Assembly: GCA_015501585.1 (NCBI GenBank)
Contig: JADNRY010000008.1
Span: 434,001-498,000, forward strand
Length of the DNA stretch: 64,000 nt
Origin: Rhodocollybia butyracea
Lineage: Eukaryota; Basidiomycota; Agaricomycetes; Agaricales; Omphalotaceae
Direction of reading: 5' to 3'
Positions 12,247 through 23,044 of this stretch are shown in pieces. The notes beneath the pieces are model-generated. The model saw only the letters and a list, made by a program, of their open reading frames with translations. It was not told the origin of the DNA and did not search any database. Made by a program: the position numbers and the translations under genes. Each line of letters begins with the position of its first letter. Position 1 is the first letter of the stretch.

Positions 12247-12931
12247 TCGCTGGGGCCAGGCCACCGAGCTGCGTGGCGGTCTTGAACGAAGGAGACGCAA
12301 AGGCCAACACCGACACGGATCCGGCTCGGGCCGAGATGTACCACTTTAAGCGAGCTCAAGTTGGCCTGCATCTCTCCAGAAATTTAAAACTCGTCAGATG
12401 TGTTGGCAGGTTTTAATTTAACTTTTACCTAAATGTTCCAGAGAAGGCTCTGAAGAAAAGAGTCAGAGAGTACGTTCAAGCTCAAGACACGCGTTCATGA
12501 ATCATTTACTGGTTCCGAGCAGGAACAAAAAATAATGATAAAGCTTTCCGATGATATTTTTTTTCCATCGAAATTTACATATGTACCACATATTAAATAA
12601 CCTCTTTCAGAACTTTTTTCTCCAGGGTTGTCCACTAGCTTTGTTCCATATTGGGATTCAACGACAATGCCTCAACTGACAGTTTGGCTTTGTGGGCGCG
12701 CGCCTGATTTCTTTTTGTTCTTGCCGGATTATCTCTGTTACACGAGCAGATCTATGACGGCTCGAACCAGCTGTACAATGTGGGCGTCACCCTTGTATTC
12801 TCTTTTGTCTTTCAACCCGCATATCATAATCCATCGATATCCGAGGCAGTGATGGGCGCTAAACATGTGAGAAACCACGTGTGACTCACCGAGAAAGGCA
12901 ACGTGAATGCACTTTGTCCATTTCCATCATC
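12247..12931. other. Divergent promoter region between kelch and RNR-regulator genes
   Basis: No supported exon. Both flanking genes start outward from here. It contains one ACGCGT hexamer (12489-12494), the core of the MluI cell-cycle box, which would suit an S-phase-linked gene but is common by chance. Confidence 0.4.
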
Positions 12932-13614
12932 ATGAACGAATACGCTAGTCCTAAGCGCGTCCAAACAGACGACATACACGCGTCTAACACGGCTTCAAAC
13001 GTTCCTTCAACGTTGTAGGTCGTTATGTATAGTCTGGGATAAGAAACACGCGTTGATATTACCAACTTCACAGGTCTCACGGATTGGACCCAGATATCAC
13101 CGCAGCGCTTCGAAACATCGGCATGAGGACCAGGAAAAGTACGTCAAGGTTTAATCTGGTACTAATCGACTCGCTAATAGCATTCCATACGCGTCTTCAA
13201 GGTGTTCTAGAGGGTTACGCGATAAATTCGGAGTCACCCCGCATGAAAGCAATGTCAATGTCTACAGCTAATTTCTTTCACTCACCCCGTGATGACCCAA
13301 TGGGTGCTCGTATCATATCCCCTCGGAAACGATGTCGCTCTGCCTCTCCCATCGATAACGGAACCGACGCTTGCAATGGGGAAGATTCCATGAGACTTGA
13401 TGCAAGGGGTCACCCCGAAAGGCCCGTGAAGCCCCTCAAAAGGACCGGACGACCGTTTACACAGACTCAATCGTTGCCTGCAGGTGCCTTATTTCCAGGA
13501 CAAAGCCAAACAAATAATCAGGGCAATCCCCGGAGAGCATTTGAGGAAGAAGAGGATTGGAGCGCTGATCTTACTCCTCAGCCTGAGGGGGAAGCCTCTA
13601 TGCTCCTAACCTAA
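12932..13614 (+). CDS. Putative ribonucleotide reductase inhibitor/import regulator (Spd1/Dif1-like)
   Basis: A 186-residue protein built from three exons (12932-13014, 13074-13138, 13202-13614); the coding sum is a multiple of three. Residues 41-55 read RNIGMRTRKSVLEGY, which fits the VGMRxRKSVxEGY signature I associate with the fungal Spd1/Dif1/Hug1 family (RNR_inhib). These small disordered proteins bind the RNR small subunit and control dNTP supply, by inhibition or by nuclear import. Downstream is a SANFFHSP-like patch (STANFFHSPRD), a basic Ser-Pro stretch (ISPRKRCRSASP) and an acidic tail with aromatic (FEEEEDWSADL), in keeping with the acidic C-terminal elements of the family. The motif spans the second splice junction, so no single open frame shows it. 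Start is the first ATG in frame with exon 2; an alternative first exon cannot be excluded. The assignment rests on one motif recalled from memory. Confidence 0.6.
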
Positions 13615-14328
13615 ATATATGTTAGCGATCCATATTTTTATTCCTCAACTGTGAGCTCAATATCCAAATTCAAGGTGTATTGTAGTTTGTATTAACAACG
13701 CGTGTATTTTCTATTGTCGAAGCTTCCACAGTCAAACCGACCTGACGCTAGAAATTTTTCAAATCATCAACGTTGAGGTCTTGACTCAAGTTCAATCGAG
13801 ATCTCCTGCCGAGCATTGATTCTCTCCACAAACTGAGGGTCCCGATATAGGCAAATGTGTCACCAATCACAGTGCAACGAATCCTTCCGATGTGCGAATA
13901 TCCTGTTGTTATTTAATTGACCCACCGTCGTGCACCGACTCCAGATCCCACAAAAGTGGTTAAAACTTTTGAATGCCACACCAATGTGATTAGCGCTTCA
14001 GCCTCGACTTCCCATCGAGTCTTTACCGTATCATATAAAAGCAGAGGTCACTAATGTGTGGTTTCTCTACTTCCATCGTTCATTCCAGTCCGGCAACATA
14101 TACATTCCAGAAGGAAAGAGTGTGGACCCTTAAACACTCGCGATCCCGCCTACCGCATCAGTTCTACTTTAAGTGTGTGTTGTTCTCTATTTAGCATATT
14201 ATGCGCCTCCCACCACCATGATTTTGTGGCGTGCAGCACAATTCCCCTCTTTAATCACCCTTTCATCGCTTCATCCTATTTACTGAAGCCTCTCCCTAGC
14301 ATCTTCTTCTCGCTTCACATTGTGGAAA
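13615..14328. other. Intergenic region upstream of the zinc-finger gene
   Basis: No coding exon supported. It ends in a pyrimidine-rich leader (about 14160-14320) typical of fungal promoters, with a TATA box annotated separately. Confidence 0.5.
14033..14041 (+). promoter_or_regulatory. TATA box of the zinc-finger gene
   Basis: An ATATAAAAG sequence lies about 290 bp before the start codon, followed by a CT-rich leader. This is a good TATA consensus in a position compatible with a long 5' UTR. Confidence 0.4.
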
Positions 14329-15806
14329 ATGAGCCACATCGGAGATACGCCACTCAGCCCTGCGATTGAAGAAGCCATATTTCGGCTCGAGAAACTGCAG
14401 GAACGATTGACTTTAGCAGAAAGGTGCTCTCGCTTTCATCTGAACAGAAGCATATTCTAATGCACGCTCTGCCTTTTCTTTAGAATGAGAGAAGATACAT
14501 CGAGTCCATCCCAACAGTACGTCTCTGGTCACCTCTGTAACCATCAAACTAATCACATAATGCGCTTCCAGGTCCCATGGGAATACTCTACCTAGCATCA
14601 GCGATGCTGGCCTGAGCAAATTCACCGGTACAACCGCCACTTTCAGTTGGCCCGCCTTGATGCCTTCTTCCAGGCTAGAAGAGCCTCGTATGTTTCGAAA
14701 GCTTGAAGAGACACTGTCGGCAAGATCACAACCCCGAACGTCGCCCACGTCGTCGAGCCGCACGTCGCCTGGCCCTACATCCTCAGAGTGCACATCGCCC
14801 ATCTCTGATTCATCCTCTGTCAAACGACGACGAAGTGATGACGAAGATGACGGCGAAGCTGGGTAAGTCGTTTCGTCTCAATTCTACGTGATCTCCCGCT
14901 CACCATTATTCTACGCAGCGATGTCGTCCACGGCTCTGAAAAAACTCTAGGGTATGTAACAAGGTCTTCAGTTTTGATACTTCTGCTGAGTTGTATCTAC
15001 TTAGGGGAACGCGAATCATACGCACACGCAAGGAGTTGTTCAATGACACTCGTCCGACCCCGCTAGCCACGTCAGATATCGCACCCTCATATTCACCACC
15101 TCGAAAGAAACAATCCCCTCGTAAATCCCAACCACGTCGAATCACTACCAACTTTTCTTCGGGTGCCGAGAGCGATGCTGTAGCAACATCCCCAAGCAGC
15201 TCTGTCGACCCGTTCGAAAATCTCAGGAAATCAAACTGGGAACGCTTTGCAGAATACAGGGAAGATGCATTTCACTGTTTATGGAGAGGATGTTATGAGT
15301 ACGCGGCCAAAAAGCAGCTCGTCAAACGCCACATCGAAACTACACATATGAAGCTCAAGTTCGTCACGCTCTTCTCCGTCTCTGATTCGAAGCTCATCGA
15401 AAAATTTCCAGGCCTTTTGCTTGTTCCTATTGTGATAGGCGCTTCCCTCAGGTATTTGCTTTGAATATGTCCAAAGCACTAGACGGTGGAACTGACTTTC
15501 TTATGTAGAAAACCTCACTGAATGTCCACGTTGCTTCCAAGCAGTGAGTATTTCACTCTTATTTCTGTCTGGATTTTACTGACAGATAATCATGGCAGCA
15601 CTCGAGACAATCCTTACAAATGTCCTTTCGAAGGCTGCGTAAAAGCATACAACGACCCCGCTCGTTTGCATCGCCACAAAATAGACGTCCATAACTACGT
15701 CCCGAAAACGACCATCCGGTGCAAGAAGAAGGCCAAGGTTTCCACTGGGGCCAGTGACTATGAGGCTGTTCCGTTCTCTGTATCCTTGCCTTCAAGGTCA
15801 CTCTAG
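14329..15806 (+). CDS. C2H2 zinc-finger protein
   Basis: Probable DNA-binding regulator. The first exon starts MSHIGDTPLSPAIEEAI and predicts a short helix (FRLEKLQERLTLAER). A Ser/Pro-rich middle follows, with a basic-acidic patch (VKRRRSDDEDDGEAG). The C-terminal third holds the zinc fingers: C-x4-C with HIETTH (FHCLWRGC...), then FACSYCDRRFPQ continuing over two introns to LNVHVASKQH, then YKCPFEGC with RLHRHKIDVH. A basic segment follows (RCKKKAKV). The middle finger uses C-x2-C and the outer two C-x4-C, which resembles TFIIIA-like or Zap1-like fingers. Introns: near 14423-14482, 14520-14572, 14863-14919, 14951-15001, 15358-15401, 15452-15509 and 15541-15598. Target genes cannot be inferred. 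Confidence 0.75.
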
Positions 15807-16498
15807 TTTCAACAAGCACATCCAATACTCTCTCTCAGTTGGTGTCTCACAATCGACTTTCGTTCGTCTTCAGATCTTCATTCACGATGTTTGCATGGAA
15901 TTTATCTCTTCTGATTATTTAATTATTTTGTGGGTCGATAATCCTCCTCATGTACTTCTAACTTCGAATGTCCCCGGTCCCATTTGTCCATGGACTGATC
16001 ATGTAAAGTTCCATCTTGTGCTCCATGTTAACAATTACCATACTTACCGGGTTATAATGTAACTTATTTTCTCCTACTGAATGATGTGAGAATGTGATAT
16101 CTACATCGTCCCAGAAGCGGATGAACCCCGCTGCAAAGAACAAAGAAGCTGATCCCTCATCTGGATCCGCTATCGACGGTGTTGCTCTATGTTACTTTGT
16201 AGGCGGCTCATCATTCATGTTTCAAGGCCAGTCCTTGAACTTGACAGGGATGCAAAGATTTGTTCGAGATTCTTTGGACAATTCCCGAACATCTATTCAG
16301 ACATCAAGATTTGGCGACATCATACTTTGTCACCCATCACATACATATACATACTGTTGTAATTCATACAATAGAAACGCGAAAACTGAGGGGAGGCATT
16401 CTAGTGGCTTTCTTCAGGCGGAGTCGAAAGGCGTGGGATTTTGGCCACATGGACTTGCCGGGACCGTAATCCGTTCCGTTCAGCGCTTCAGTCCACTA
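15807..16498. other. Intergenic region between zinc-finger gene and MIX23
   Basis: I see no convincing exon. An open frame covers 16094-16498 upstream of the MIX23 start, but its peptide looks non-coding and the MIX23-like sequence begins only after 16499. Confidence 0.5.
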
Positions 16499-17365
16499 AT
16501 GTCATCTCAATCTCAGCCACTGGGTAGCCTTGCAATTCAAGCTCCCAGTTTGAGCCCTCAAATTGTTCACATCTCCCCAGAAATATGTATGGACCTTTCA
16601 CTCTTCAAATGTATAGTATGCCTTCAGCGCTTCTGCCGTCAAACTAAAATCACAGAGATCTCATGAAAGCTCTGGTATTGTAGCGGTCATCCGGGAGTAC
16701 CGTGCACTTGACGACACAGTCAACATGGTGAGTATGTGCCATCTATCTGGTAACGATGCTGCAAATTAACTGGTCAATATATCCAGAGACTAAATCGCAC
16801 CGCTGCATTCATAGCAGATCAGGAACGGCTGAGCACAAAACGTTCGAAGACATCTATTGAAGAACAAGCTTGCTCGCGGTTATGGCAAGAACTTGTTGGT
16901 GTGTAGTTCTCTGTCAATCTCTGCTATTCTGCTCTCGTATCTTATTCACCTGCAGCCAACTGGAGCCGACGAAAGCAACTCATCCACTTTTGCGTCGGGG
17001 TCATTGATGACTCTAGTACCAAACTTCAGCAAGGAGTTTCTGAAGATTCAGCCCCTAGCCCTAGTGCAGTACGCAAAGCTCGTGCTGAACAGTATTCTCG
17101 GGAAGTGAAGGTAAGTGTGTCTGCCCCTGTTCTTCCTTCTACTTAGTGAAAACTTTCTGGAATTTCTAGCGTGATCAGTTACACAAGGAACTTTCAATCG
17201 AGACAATAGTTAAACAGCGGTCAATGAATGGTGTGTTCACGCTGTTCAGGAAACTCACGCGTCGATACTTATTTGACTGCAGCTTTCAAGTCCAGGTGTA
17301 AGTATTTCCGTCCGCCGGGTACGGATGACGAGGCGCGTAAATTATGGGATGCTGCTAGTTCATAG
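16499..17365 (+). CDS. MIX23: MIX23/CCDC58 (caffeine-induced death protein 2) homologue
   Basis: Mitochondrial intermembrane-space protein family (human CCDC58/MIX23, fission yeast Cid2). Exon 1 starts MSSQSQPLGSLAIQAPS and reaches ICMDLSLFK. After an intron it continues SVIREYRALDDTVNM, then RLNRTAAFIAD, CSRLWQELL, NWSRRKQLIHFCVGVID, ARAEQYSREVKRDQL and finally RSMNAFKSRCKYFRPP. The order and spacing of the LDD, C..L, R..I..C and W/F...RC.Y/HF.PP elements match the family, including the conserved cysteines. The human protein is about 144 residues; this one is longer through an N-terminal extension and an insertion. Introns near 16611-16681, 16729-16786, 16898-16955, 17116-17169 and 17231-17280. 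The start is the ATG closest to the conserved core that is in frame. Confidence 0.85.
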
Positions 17366-17492
17366 TATTGTACGCCTTTGTGTATTAGAAGTTCGCAATA
17401 ATGAATCTAGTGCTTGCGTTATTGGGAGCTGTGCTGACGTCATAGGAATCTTGCTCACTTGTGACCTGCTTCCGCTTTCTTCTTCAACTACA

Positions 17493-18585
17493 ATGATTTC
17501 CGTGTTATCATTCTTTGCCTTTACACGTGCTGTAGCCTCATTTTTCGCGCCAGATCCTTCCCAGTATGTTCTGCAGGATGTTCAGGACGTCAAAGTCCCT
17601 GTGGTAGGAACATTGTTGTCTGCCAATAAAGCGCACTTTGCTGCATCTTTCGTAGATTCTGGGAGTGATGAGTCGTTGTCCGGATGCTATCCTGTGCGAG
17701 AGCACTATGGACTCCGTGCTCCAGAAGGTCAGCGATAAAGTCGACCTACAATTAGTCTATATTGCCAAGTATATTATCACTTTCTCGCTTTACTCTTTCT
17801 AACCACGTATGATCAGAATCAACTCTTCCGAGCCAGATTTTGGTGCGGAATGCATGCATGGACCTGAAGAATGGTAATTTCTGCGCAAGATACTCGTACT
17901 CGTGGTATGCTGAAGGAATTCACCGTAGTGCTGGAAATGTGCAACAACTGTGTGCTGCAAAGTATACGCCGATGGAGAACTGGTGGGAGTTTATACATTG
18001 CAATAACTTCCAGGGTAAGTGCGATTCGAGACTGTGGCTAAACCCAACTTGATAATGGAGCGGAACAGGCCGTAACCAGGTACTTGTAGTTGCTCTTGTT
18101 GATCTTTGTCTAAAAAACTATTCAGATTGGCTTACCTGAAACTGCTCTCAAGTGTGCGAAGAGTGCGAAGATTGATTGGGAAACCAGTGGTGTTGGCGAG
18201 TGTGCTGGGTCAGCATAGTATCTTTTCGGGAGAACATAAACTGACGATCCGACTATCATCCGGACTGTAGAATGGATGGCAGTGGCAAGGCGGCCGAAGG
18301 AGGTATGCTCAATGATACAATCAAGCATTCCTAATAACCATAAAATTATCAGTGGGACTGCTGCACGAGAGCATCGCCTTTGGGAAGACTTTTGGCTTGG
18401 AGAAAAGTTGTTCCATCTACATTAATGGGGAGCTTGTGTGTATCCACGATGGCACTTGGAAATCGTGCGAGGCAAGTAATGGTCTTTCATCTCCAAAGTG
18501 CCATCTGATGTTTTCCAAGAACGGCCATGCTACTGTGGATTTTGTCCGTCAAATCAACGCAGCATATGACAAATTAAACGCTTAA
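17493..18585 (+). CDS. GILT-family (gamma-interferon-inducible lysosomal thiol reductase) homologue
   Basis: Secreted or vacuolar thiol-reductase-fold protein. It starts with a signal peptide (MISVLSFFAFTRAVAS). The order is VKVPV-ILGVMSRCPDAILCE, KVDLQLVYIAK, the GILT signature CMHGPEECAGNVQQLC (C-x-H-G-x2-E-C-x2-N-x4-C), MENWWEFIHCNNF, ALKCAKSAKIDW and a C-terminal YINGELVCIHDG. In animal GILT the active site is CXXC near the N-terminus; here that position reads C-P-D-A, with the next Cys three residues later (C-x5-C). Seven or so introns were needed to join it, including a short exon giving GRNQ around 18070-18078. Only about 125 bp separate it from MIX23. Assignment to the family is firm, thiol-reductase activity is uncertain. 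Confidence 0.85.
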
Positions 18586-19120
18586 CCAGATAACTTCCTT
18601 CCTTCCATGCATATGATGTTTTGTACTGGCATTTGGTTCAGTAAACAATGCATTATAAAATGAATTGGTTTATGTTCAAGTCTTTGCCAAGTAGACGAAG
18701 TGTCTTCGCGTCTCTTGGGTATATCGAAACAATGCCATAAGTATTGTTGAGCCTTTTTGTTGAGCCTTTTTCGGAAAGCCAGCACAAGCAATATTATCAG
18801 CTGCTCCGAGTTCGGTCTCGCGCGGCATTTTTGCCTCAACGACCGAATCTGTCTGATTCTGAATTTATAAATACGAAAAACTTCACTCTTGTAGTGGAGG
18901 CCCTGAGGATCCATGCATCATGTCTTGCATATGAAGAATTTTGGAGGATAAGAAGAACATCGGTGAACCGTTGAACAGCCGGGTTCCGGGTGGCGGACGA
19001 TTAGGCCGTTAGGGGCCAATTCATAATAAAAGCACGCGGTTAACTTGGTTCTTCCAAGTCCCAATATCTTCGCGCCTTGTGTACTTGCACCCTGCCATAA
19101 ATTTCAAGGGGACGTTCATC
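18586..19120. other. Intergenic region upstream of the E2 gene
   Basis: No exon supported; it holds the GILT-like gene 3' region and the promoter of the UBA-IBR-UBC gene. Confidence 0.5.
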
Positions 19121-22100
19121 ATGAACAAAGATGTGGCGCAGCTAGTAGAAATGGTAGCTTTTCTACCCTTTCGTCTATCGTTTTGTAACGTGTTTTCCAG
19201 GGAGCTAATCCTGCTCAAGCGCGTGCGGCCCTCAGCAAATACAAAGATCTTATGGATGCAGCAGAGAAATTTTTTCAAGGCGAATTTGATAACGTTCAAG
19301 AAGATGAGCAGGCGCAATCTCCCGCTTCTGTACTCTGCTACTTTCTTTATACCCCAAAGCACTCGTAGACTGATTTGGGATTCAGAATCGCGCTGAAGAC
19401 GTTGAAATGGAAGATGATGAAGAGGTAGAAGAAGATGAAGGTGAGACTTCGCGCTCTTGTGTAGTTACCGGCTAACAACAGCGCCACAAGGCTCAGATGC
19501 CTATGTAGATTACGATTCGGATGAAGACGATGTGCAACAGGATTCTGCAACTACAAAGGTCAATGACCCGTATGCAGGTGCGCTGGAGATTTCCTTGACA
19601 AGACAAAATCTGACTGTATCCAAGGCATCTTCTTTTCTAAGGATCGACGTGAAGAAGTGATCGAGGTAGAAGAAGAACCTCTCTTCGTCTCTGTTCCTGG
19701 TATAGACGAGCAAGTTGAGCTCATGTCCCAAGGCAAATTCATGGCTGGATGTCCAGAACAGGGAGAGCAAAGCTTCTTGTTTTCCTTGTATTCGGAGCTC
19801 AGCGAATCGCAACTTAATGATCATGATGGGAAATGCGCTTGCCCGTCAGGTTGCGGTCACACAGTCAAACGCCAGCAAAGCGACTTTTTTGCACTCTATG
19901 TGCGTTCATACTAGCCATTTAACTCTGAATATCGATTGACTGACTGTATCTCCAGCCCAAATTCTCGACTTACATTCAACGCCTGCAGCAGATCGTCCCC
20001 CAAAAGTGCCCAAAATGTCAAACAGATTTTTGTTTCGCCTGTGGGGAGAAATTCACGCAAGGGTTTAGCGAGCCGCTCTGGCATTGTGCTAACATACAGG
20101 GTGTGATCCTTGGTGTTGGGCTCTTTATGGTGGAGAGATTATTCGAGCAACAGAAAGAAGATCATGAAGCTAAGGACACTTCTGAACGCGAACCCAAGCG
20201 GAGAAAAACTCGTGATGTGGATGGTAGTGATTTTTCTGGAGGATTAGGCAGAAAGTCAAAGGGTGGTATAGGCTACGCTGGGGAAGTAAAGGAGGATGTG
20301 AGTAGATTCAACTAATTCAGTTTATCCGCTTGAAGTTCTCTCAGAATTCGGGTCAAGCAGAAGTTCAGGCCCTTCAGCTTGCCAAGGATGAGAGAATTCG
20401 GTCTCTATTGGCTGAAGTTCGGGTTTATCTTCCGTCTCTTCAGCGCGCTGGAGGTGCTAGGCCCTGCGATTATCTTCCGCAGTAAGTTCCGACTGTCCGA
20501 AAATGTATAACGCATTAATTTAGCTCATTTCAGTCCTTCATCCCTCACCCATCTTCGTCGTCGATTCAATCTCATCACCAGTGAACTTCTCCGAAACGAT
20601 TCACTCGCGGACATGTCTGATCGGCATGGACTCTACTTTGAGCTGCTCGAGTGGTTGGAGGTACAGTTCCATCGTCTGCCGATTTAGACGCAAGTAGTCT
20701 ACTCACACGTCCCTCTAGACCATTTCGTCTCATGAGAGTCTGTGCAGTATGATGCCTATGCCCATCATGCGAAACATCAGTCAACAAACTGTCGTGAAGA
20801 AAGCGAATAATATGACAATTCGGGAACGCAAGATTATATATGAAGGGTCTGCCAGTCCTCGTGAACTTTTGGAGGTGATCGCTCTTCAAGCCCAAGCAGC
20901 CCTCAAGGTATGCAAAAGCTTTGTTTTCGTACTTGTAATGACCGATTCCTCTCTGTAAGGGACTGGAAAGCTCAAAGCCGCCTGAAATCGTTGAAATTGA
21001 ACTGAGTGAAGAACAAAAGCGACAAGCAGTCGTCGACACGAAGGGTAAATCGAAACAAGACAGCGGGACCCTCGATGAAACCGCGAAACTCTCTGTTTTT
21101 TGTAACCGACTCTTGGCCACTACATCGCAGATAGACCGGTCGTTGCGAGATCTCAAGGGCAACGATTTTGTAACAAGAATGCATGCTTCTTTACCCAAGG
21201 CGTTCACTTCGGCGTCGAATGCTGTGTACGTTGAGGCTGGGGAGACCGAAGAAGAAGCTAAGGATGCATACATGAAGTGGGCTACAGCCAGCAGGTATTC
21301 AATCTGTTCTGCCATCCAAGAACTGACCTGATGCTTTTGTACTTGTCAATAGATTCGAATACTGTGATCTTACAGTGTCTGGTGCAGATAGTTCGGACGA
21401 GACACTAAATTACAAGCATTACTATAACAACGAAATTCGGATGCTTGCGAATGCTAGTATACCAAAACGGTCTGTCGCCATTGCGAAGGAGGTATGGTAT
21501 GTTGTTTTTCTACAAGTACTTGAGTTGACTGGAGTAGCTGGCAATTCTCACAACTAACCTACCGGTTGCTTGGGATTCTTCTATCTTTCTTCGGTTAGTT
21601 ATTAAACCCATACATTGTTCATTTTACCGACTATTGACAGAGTGGACGATACACGAGTCGATGTTATCAAATGTCTAATCACTGGTCCAGAAGGCACTCC
21701 GTATGTCGATGTTCTTTCCCTTTTCTGCCCAAGTAATGTAGATATCAATCCCGATCCTTCTCAGATATCATAACGGCTGGTCAGTCACTTTTTCCCAGCT
21801 CCCCTGCAGAAACTGACTGGGTGCTTAGCTTTATCTTCGACGTTTTCCTTGGGGCAAATTACAATCAATCACCTCCCAGGTAACTGGTTTCGTCATACCT
21901 TGAAGTGTGTAGACTCATTCTGCTTGTAGCGTCAAATACATGACAACAAACGGTTAGTGAACATGAAGCACTCGTCCACCATTTCTCTACTTGAACTTCT
22001 TTAGGGGGAAAATATCGCTTCAACCCCAATTGTAAGTATTCCAACTTACAACCACTGTTAAAATACATTTCTCATGCGCTATTACAGTATATGCCGATGG

Positions 22101-22757
22101 CAAAGTTTGTTTATCCCTTCTGGGAACATGGAGTGGACCAGGTAAGTTTTTTCCACAGATTCAAATATTGAACGTTGTACTCAACCCTCTTCATAGGATG
22201 GGTACCGTACGTCAGGACATTTTTATATAAATTGGAGTCTCAATATAAAGCGAAGGTTTAAATCGACGCTCCTTCAGACTTTAATATCCATTCAGAGTAT
22301 GATCCTCTGTGAGGAGCCTTACTTGAATGAACCGGGATGGGCTTCGGGTGCTGGCACTCCGCAGTCGAAAGCATGTACGTCGTATGCTTTTTCACGGAAT
22401 CATCCCATCTAAAAACTGTGCAGACTCGGCGAATATTCGACGAATGGTCGTCAGAACAGCGGTATGTCGTAATTACCATACTCAATACGTGCTCTTCACT
22501 CATCAAAATCTAAGATGCTCGATGCTTTGAAGAATCCTCCAGAACCATTCGAAGAGGTTATTCGAACCCATTTCAGGCTCAAGGCTCGAGCTATCCAAAA
22601 GCAATTGGATGACTGGCTGAAGGAAGACGATGGTAAACAACTTGCGGGAGATGGCGCGGAATACGCTGGCGTCGGGAGGGGTACCACGGGGTCGGGCAGC
22701 TCAAATGGATTCCAGGCTGATGTCGACGCGCTGAAGAAACTTTTGAAAGAGTTGTGA
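19121..22757 (+). CDS. Ubiquitin-conjugating enzyme with UBA and IBR domains (BIRC6/UBE2O-type E2)
   Basis: A predicted E2/E3 hybrid. The start exon encodes a UBA-like helix bundle: VAQLVEM, then after an intron GANPAQARAALSKYKDLMD. Acidic segments (MEDDEEVEEDE, DYDSDEDDVQQD) follow. An IBR-type zinc module comes next: CACPSGCGHTV, YPKFSTYIQRLQQIVPQ, then CPKCQTDFCFACGE; no N-terminal RING1 is visible. A basic stretch (EPKRRKTRD) and a long helical region precede the C-terminal UBC fold: [58 protein letters not shown], then MLDALKNPPEPFEEVIRTHF. NPN replaces the usual HPN, and the catalytic Cys is that of GKVCLSLL; this version is typical of BIRC6 (BRUCE)-class E2s. About 15 short introns. 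Likely role: mono- or multi-ubiquitination of substrates, with the IBR helping to bind or transfer ubiquitin (inference). Confidence 0.85.
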
Positions 22758-23044
22758 AAAACGGAGGTTTGATTTTTAACGTATATCATTGAATATCCAT
22801 AATTCTCGTGTAATATCTACCCATTTGGACCGTGATATTGAGGCAGCAGCTATATTGGTGAACTTAAATGCGGTCTATGACCGCCCACTTAGTCGCGTTG
22901 TTGGCGTCGCGCGTGTGTGAACCTCGCCGGTAATTGGCATGTGAAATTCCGTTCTGGCAACTTAGCCTGTCCGAAATGCCTCTTCAAATTTGCTCTACTT
23001 CATTTACCACCAGCTCTTCGATTTCTTAGCAGAACCTGAATATA
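22758..23044. other. Intergenic region between E2 and peroxisomal carrier genes
   Basis: A 287-bp stretch with the terminator of the E2 gene and promoter of the carrier; no gene seen. Confidence 0.5.

Noticed and set aside
12129..12371. Minus-strand open frame starting MQANLSS as the start of the kelch protein
   Set aside because: It is in the wrong frame for the splice into the kelch exons and has no signal peptide; the ATG at 12246 in the neighbouring frame gives a proper signal peptide and joins correctly.
13139..13180. 42-bp intron (gtacgt...ctaatag) in the RNR-regulator gene
   Set aside because: The longer intron 13139-13201 keeps frame too and forms the conserved RKSVLEGY motif; the 42-bp sequence with its tactaat looks like the branch-site part of that longer intron.
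16094..16498. N-terminal extension of MIX23
   Set aside because: The peptide has no family similarity, and the conserved start region lies after ATG 16499.
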